Origin: JASFTV01 sp050050615
GTDB lineage: Bacteria > Desulfobacterota > DSM-4660 > Desulfatiglandales > HGW-15
NCBI GenBank assembly: GCA_050050615.1
Contig: JASFTV010000032.1
Coordinates: 1-17,198, forward strand
DNA length: 17,198 nucleotides
Reading direction: 5' to 3'
Below, in pieces: positions 13,971 through 17,198 of this stretch (its first letter is position 1; each line of letters begins with the position of its first letter). Under the pieces are notes generated by a model. That model saw only the letters and a list, made by a program, of their open reading frames with translations. It ran no database searches and was not told the origin of the DNA. The translations under genes were made by a program, and so were the position numbers.

Positions 13971-14873
13971 ATGACAGAGGAATCTTATGATGTGATCATC
14001 TTGGGAACTGGGCCGGCTGGCCTCCAATCAGCGATCCACGCCGTCCGAGCAAACGTCTCCGTAATGGTCCTCGGAAGACAACACAAAAGCAGCCTCTACA
14101 GGGCCCACATTGAAAACTTCTGCTGTCTTTCCAAAGTAGATGGGGAGACACTGCTAAAGGAAGGAAAGAGCCAGGCCGAGAGATTCGGTGCGCAATTCTT
14201 GGAGGAGGACGCCGTTGAGGTCTCTCACGAGGATTCGTGGTTCGTCCTGCGCTCGGAAAGCGGAAAAAACCTCAGAAGCAGGGCCCTGATCTTTGCCCTA
14301 GGTATCTCCCGAAACAAGCTCAATGTTCCCGGAGAAAAGAATTTACAAGGCCGTGGGGTGAGCTACTGCGTGGATTGTGACGCCAATTTCTTTCGAGATG
14401 AAGCTGTTGCGGTTGTCGGTTGTGAAAGCGCCGCATTGACCGGAGCCCTTACCCTTCTTTTCTATACGAAAGAGGTGCACCTCATCTGTGAAAAGCTTGA
14501 GGGAACGCAAGCCCTCGCACAGCAAATTAGAGAGAGTGCGGTCCATATGCACGACGGGCGTAGGGTCAAAGAGCTCCTCGGTGAAAAACAAATGGAGGGG
14601 GTCGTGCTGGACGATGGAACACGATTGGACGTGAAGGGCGTCTTCATTGAACTGGGAGCCAAAGGGGCTATTGAACTCGCCGGTAATCTTGGGGTTGCTC
14701 TTGACCCGGAACATATGAAATACATAGATACCAATAAGAAGCAGGAAACAAACATACCCGGCGTCTATGCGGCTGGCGATATCTGCGGGCCTCCCTGGCA
14801 GATGGCCCTTGCTGTGGGGCAGGGATGTATTGCAGGTCTTGAAGCCGCCGCATACGCCAAGAAGTTCAGGTAG
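13971..14873 (+). CDS. Thioredoxin-reductase-like flavoprotein lacking NADPH motifs
   Basis: This 300-residue protein has the two-domain plan of low-molecular-weight thioredoxin reductases. FAD binding is shown by I-L-G-T-G-P-A-G at 10-17 and by G-V-Y-A-A-G-D-I near the C-terminus. The redox pair C133-V-D-C136 lies in S-Y-C-V-D-C-D-A-N-F-F. The NADPH site is degenerate: the usual G-G-G-N-T-A is G-C-E-S-A-A at 150-155, and H-R-R-x-x-x-R is replaced by C-E-K-L-E-G-T near 173-179. Loss of both motifs is a known feature of ferredoxin-dependent flavin thioredoxin reductases in clostridia. By analogy this protein may take electrons from ferredoxin or another donor. It also has extra cysteines (C51, C52, C151, C173). 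TAAGGAGG supports the ATG at 13971. No thioredoxin gene adjoins it. Confidence 0.88.
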   Translation: MTEESYDVIILGTGPAGLQSAIHAVRANVSVMVLGRQHKSSLYRAHIENFCCLSKVDGETLLKEGKSQAERFGAQFLEEDAVEVSHEDSWFVLRSESGKNLRSRALIFALGISRNKLNVPGEKNLQGRGVSYCVDCDANFFRDEAVAVVGCESAALTGALTLLFYTKEVHLICEKLEGTQALAQQIRESAVHMHDGRRVKELLGEKQMEGVVLDDGTRLDVKGVFIELGAKGAIELAGNLGVALDPEHMKYIDTNKKQETNIPGVYAAGDICGPPWQMALAVGQGCIAGLEAAAYAKKFR

Positions 14874-15112
14874 TCCGACAGCTCACTCTGCGCGCAAGGC
14901 CACGACCTTAGCAACACCCAAAAACTTGTGGGTTCAGAGTCCTAGCAATCCTCTGTGGCGTGATAGAGTCATGGAAGCAACAAGGGCGAAAAATCCCAAT
15001 AGGGGTTCACACCGTTACTCCAATACGGCGGGACTCCGGATTTTCAGGTCTGAACAGGCAGTGGGGGCAATAGCACACCCACCTGTAATAAACCTCAAGG
15101 GGAGGGCATCCT
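14874..15112 (+). other. Gap before the dienoyl-CoA-reductase-like gene
   Basis: These 239 bases hold no gene I can support. A short ACCCA / TGGGT inverted repeat near 14918-14933 is too weak to call a terminator. The ribosome site GGGGAGG precedes the next ATG. Confidence 0.35.
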
Positions 15113-17116
15113 ATGGAATTCCCAAATCTATTTTCACCCATAACGATCAACGGCATGACACTCAAAAACAGAATTGTCATGACCGCCATGCACCTCGGCT
15201 ACACCCCAGAAGGGGAAGTCACGCAGCGCCTCATAGACTTTTACGTGCGGCGTGCCATCGGGGGCGTTGGCTTGATCATTGTAGGCGGTTGTCCCATTGA
15301 TGTGTATGGCAGCATGCCAAGCATGATATGCATCAATGATGATCGTTACATTCCTGGCCTTGAACGCCTGACCCGTGCTATAAAGGCGGGAGGGGCAAAG
15401 ATTGCGGCCCAACTCTATCAGGCAGGACGCTATACCCATTCCTCCATGATAGGAGGGAGAAAACCCTTTTCAGCGTCGGCGGTGAGATCCAAATTCACAG
15501 GGGAGACGCCTAGGGCGCTTGAATTGGAGGAGATCCCAGCCGTTCAGGATAGTTTCGCAGAGGCGGCCGTTCGTGCCCTAGAAGCGGGATTCGATGCTGT
15601 AGAGATCCTCGGCAGTGCCGGCTACCTCATCAGCCAATTCCTCTCCCCCATCACCAATTTGAGAGAGGATGTCTACGGTGGATCCCTCGAAAACCGAATC
15701 CGCTTCGGGTTGGAGGTCGTTGCAAAGGTAAGGAAGGCCGTTGGACCCGATTATCCCATCATCATGCGCCTTGCAGGCAATGAATTCATGGAAGGAGGCA
15801 ATACCAACAACGAGGCCAGAATCTTCGCTTCGGAACTTGAAAAGGTCGGGATTGATCTCTTTAATGTGACAGGGGGGTGGCATGAGACACGGATTCCTCA
15901 GTTGACCATGTTTGTTCCCCGCAAGGGCTTCAGCTATCTCGCCCAAGGTATCAAAACCGCTGTCTCCGTGCCGGTGCTGGCCAGTAACAGAATTAACGAT
16001 CCATATCTTGGCGAAGAGATCATCCGCCAGGGTGAGGCCGATATGGTGACCATGGCAAGAGGCCTCTTGGCTGATCCAGATCTGCCCGATAAAGCCATAG
16101 ATGGAAGAACGGATCAGATTTACCGCTGTGTCGCTTGCAACCAGGGATGTTTTGACAACGTGTTCCGGTTCAAACCGGTCACCTGTTTGGTCAATCCGAG
16201 GGCGGGAATAGAAGGAGAAACCGAGAGTACCAGGCCCACCCATCCAAAAAAGATTCTGGTGATTGGGGGAGGGCCAGCGGGTATGAAAGCGGCTTCTACA
16301 GCCGCAGAGCGGGGGCACCATGTCATCCTTGTGGAGAGAAATGATCACTTGGGAGGACAACTCCTCCTAAATCGAGATATCCCGGGCAGAAAGGAATTGG
16401 TGACTGCGGCTACAGATCTCATCAATAACCTGAAAGCCCTTTCTGTTGAGATTGTGCTCAGAAAAGAGGCGGATGCTCAGTTCGTCAAAGAGATGGCGCC
16501 TGATGCGGTGGTGCTGGCGGCCGGTGCCGGTCCTGTTCTCCCTGACATTGTGGGCATTGAAGACCAAAAAGTCGTCCTGGCATGGGACGTTTTGTCAGGA
16601 AGGGTCAAGGTAGGAAAACGGGTGGTCATTGTGGGCGGCAATGCTGTGGGGCTTGAGACGGCCCTTTACCTCGCCCACCAGGGGACGATCTCCCCTGAGG
16701 TCCTCCATTTTTTGGTGACAAACAGAGCGGAAACATGGGAGACCATAGAAAATTTGACCAGCAAGGGAAACAAGGCGGTCACCGTGGTTGAGATGATGAA
16801 AAAAGCGGGTCAGGATATTGGCACTTCAACCCGCTGGACCGTTATGGCCGAACTCAGACGGCTTGGGGTAAGAATCATAACAGCGGCCAGGGCAGTAGAG
16901 ATTAACGCCGAGGGGGTAAGGATCGAAAAGGAGGACGGCGATCATCTTCTCCCGGCTGATTCACTGGTTATTGCGGCTGGGTCAAGATCGGAAAACCGGC
17001 TTGCCCATGAAATCCAGGACTTGATCCCTGAAATGATCGTTATAGGGGACGCCAAAGAACCACGGAATGCCCTGGAAGCGATAAAAGAGGGCTTCTTCGC
17101 AGGACTAGAGATTTAG
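15113..17116 (+). CDS. Old Yellow Enzyme / 2,4-dienoyl-CoA reductase-like Fe-S flavoprotein
   Basis: This 667-residue, three-part enzyme resembles FadH, trimethylamine dehydrogenase and BaiCD. Residues 1-330 form the FMN-binding TIM barrel (starting F-P-N-L-F-S-P-I, then K-N-R-I-V-M). Y171 (G-S-A-G-Y-L) and H257 (G-G-W-H-E-T) correspond to the catalytic tyrosine and histidine of E. coli FadH. A 4Fe-4S cluster is bound by C339, C342, C346 and C358. From 380 on lies an FAD/NAD(P) domain with G-G-G-P-A-G at 385-390 and a second nucleotide site, V-V-I-V-G-G-N-A-V-G. Electrons run from NAD(P)H through FAD and Fe-S to FMN and an enoyl or dienoyl substrate. The catalytic residues favour a FadH-like reaction, but the substrate is unproven. 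The start has GGGGAGG upstream. Confidence 0.93.
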   Translation: MEFPNLFSPITINGMTLKNRIVMTAMHLGYTPEGEVTQRLIDFYVRRAIGGVGLIIVGGCPIDVYGSMPSMICINDDRYIPGLERLTRAIKAGGAKIAAQLYQAGRYTHSSMIGGRKPFSASAVRSKFTGETPRALELEEIPAVQDSFAEAAVRALEAGFDAVEILGSAGYLISQFLSPITNLREDVYGGSLENRIRFGLEVVAKVRKAVGPDYPIIMRLAGNEFMEGGNTNNEARIFASELEKVGIDLFNVTGGWHETRIPQLTMFVPRKGFSYLAQGIKTAVSVPVLASNRINDPYLGEEIIRQGEADMVTMARGLLADPDLPDKAIDGRTDQIYRCVACNQGCFDNVFRFKPVTCLVNPRAGIEGETESTRPTHPKKILVIGGGPAGMKAASTAAERGHHVILVERNDHLGGQLLLNRDIPGRKELVTAATDLINNLKALSVEIVLRKEADAQFVKEMAPDAVVLAAGAGPVLPDIVGIEDQKVVLAWDVLSGRVKVGKRVVIVGGNAVGLETALYLAHQGTISPEVLHFLVTNRAETWETIENLTSKGNKAVTVVEMMKKAGQDIGTSTRWTVMAELRRLGVRIITAARAVEINAEGVRIEKEDGDHLLPADSLVIAAGSRSENRLAHEIQDLIPEMIVIGDAKEPRNALEAIKEGFFAGLEI

Positions 17117-17198
17117 CAACGTTAAAAAGACTTCGCGTGGCTGAGGCCCCATACCTCTCTCCCGCGACCTATCCAGCGACGCGCGCCGCCCGCCTGTC

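Overview
The window is about 17.2 kb of bacterial chromosome at moderate GC, with short intergenic gaps and no phage, IS, CRISPR, rRNA or tRNA genes that I could see. The best guess for the host is an anaerobic Desulfobacterota (deltaproteobacterium). The basis is indirect: a PilZ / MinD-like ATPase / J-plus-helix-turn-helix protein operon, a large periplasmic M16 peptidase with a coiled insertion, an Fe-S flavoprotein of the dienoyl-CoA reductase type, and use of selenocysteine.

Left part (1-3545). A single-repeat GDT1-family membrane protein faces a leftward operon of yhbY, a J-domain protein and a redoxin. The redoxin is the main discovery. Its reading frame runs through an in-frame UGA exactly where the first cysteine of the family's WCPxC motif is expected, giving W-U-P-F-C. 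A foldable bacterial SECIS-type hairpin follows the UGA. A standard gene caller would report only the 3' fragment (812-1126) or miss the gene. To the right are a divergent HD-domain phosphohydrolase and ihfA, the alpha subunit of integration host factor.

Middle part (3626-6772). A leftward operon, with a good sigma70 promoter at 5728-5755, encodes a PilZ-like protein, a MinD/ParA-type ATPase, and a fusion of a degenerate J domain with a RodZ-like helix-turn-helix. A 1.2 kb gap follows, holding one small 47-codon ORF and a decayed copy of a dispersed repeat whose better-preserved copy lies near position 200.

Right part (6773-17116). All genes point rightward: a signal-peptide-bearing M16 metallopeptidase of about 1013 residues, a LysE-type exporter, a YjbQ-family protein with its own promoter, an MFS transporter, a beta-hydroxyacid dehydrogenase, a thioredoxin-reductase-like flavoprotein that keeps its CxxC but lacks the NADPH motifs, and a 667-residue Old Yellow Enzyme / 2,4-dienoyl-CoA reductase homologue. 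The last four could form a loose metabolic neighbourhood, but gaps of 70-239 bases make a single operon uncertain.

All alignments, structures and counts were done by eye. No database search was run.
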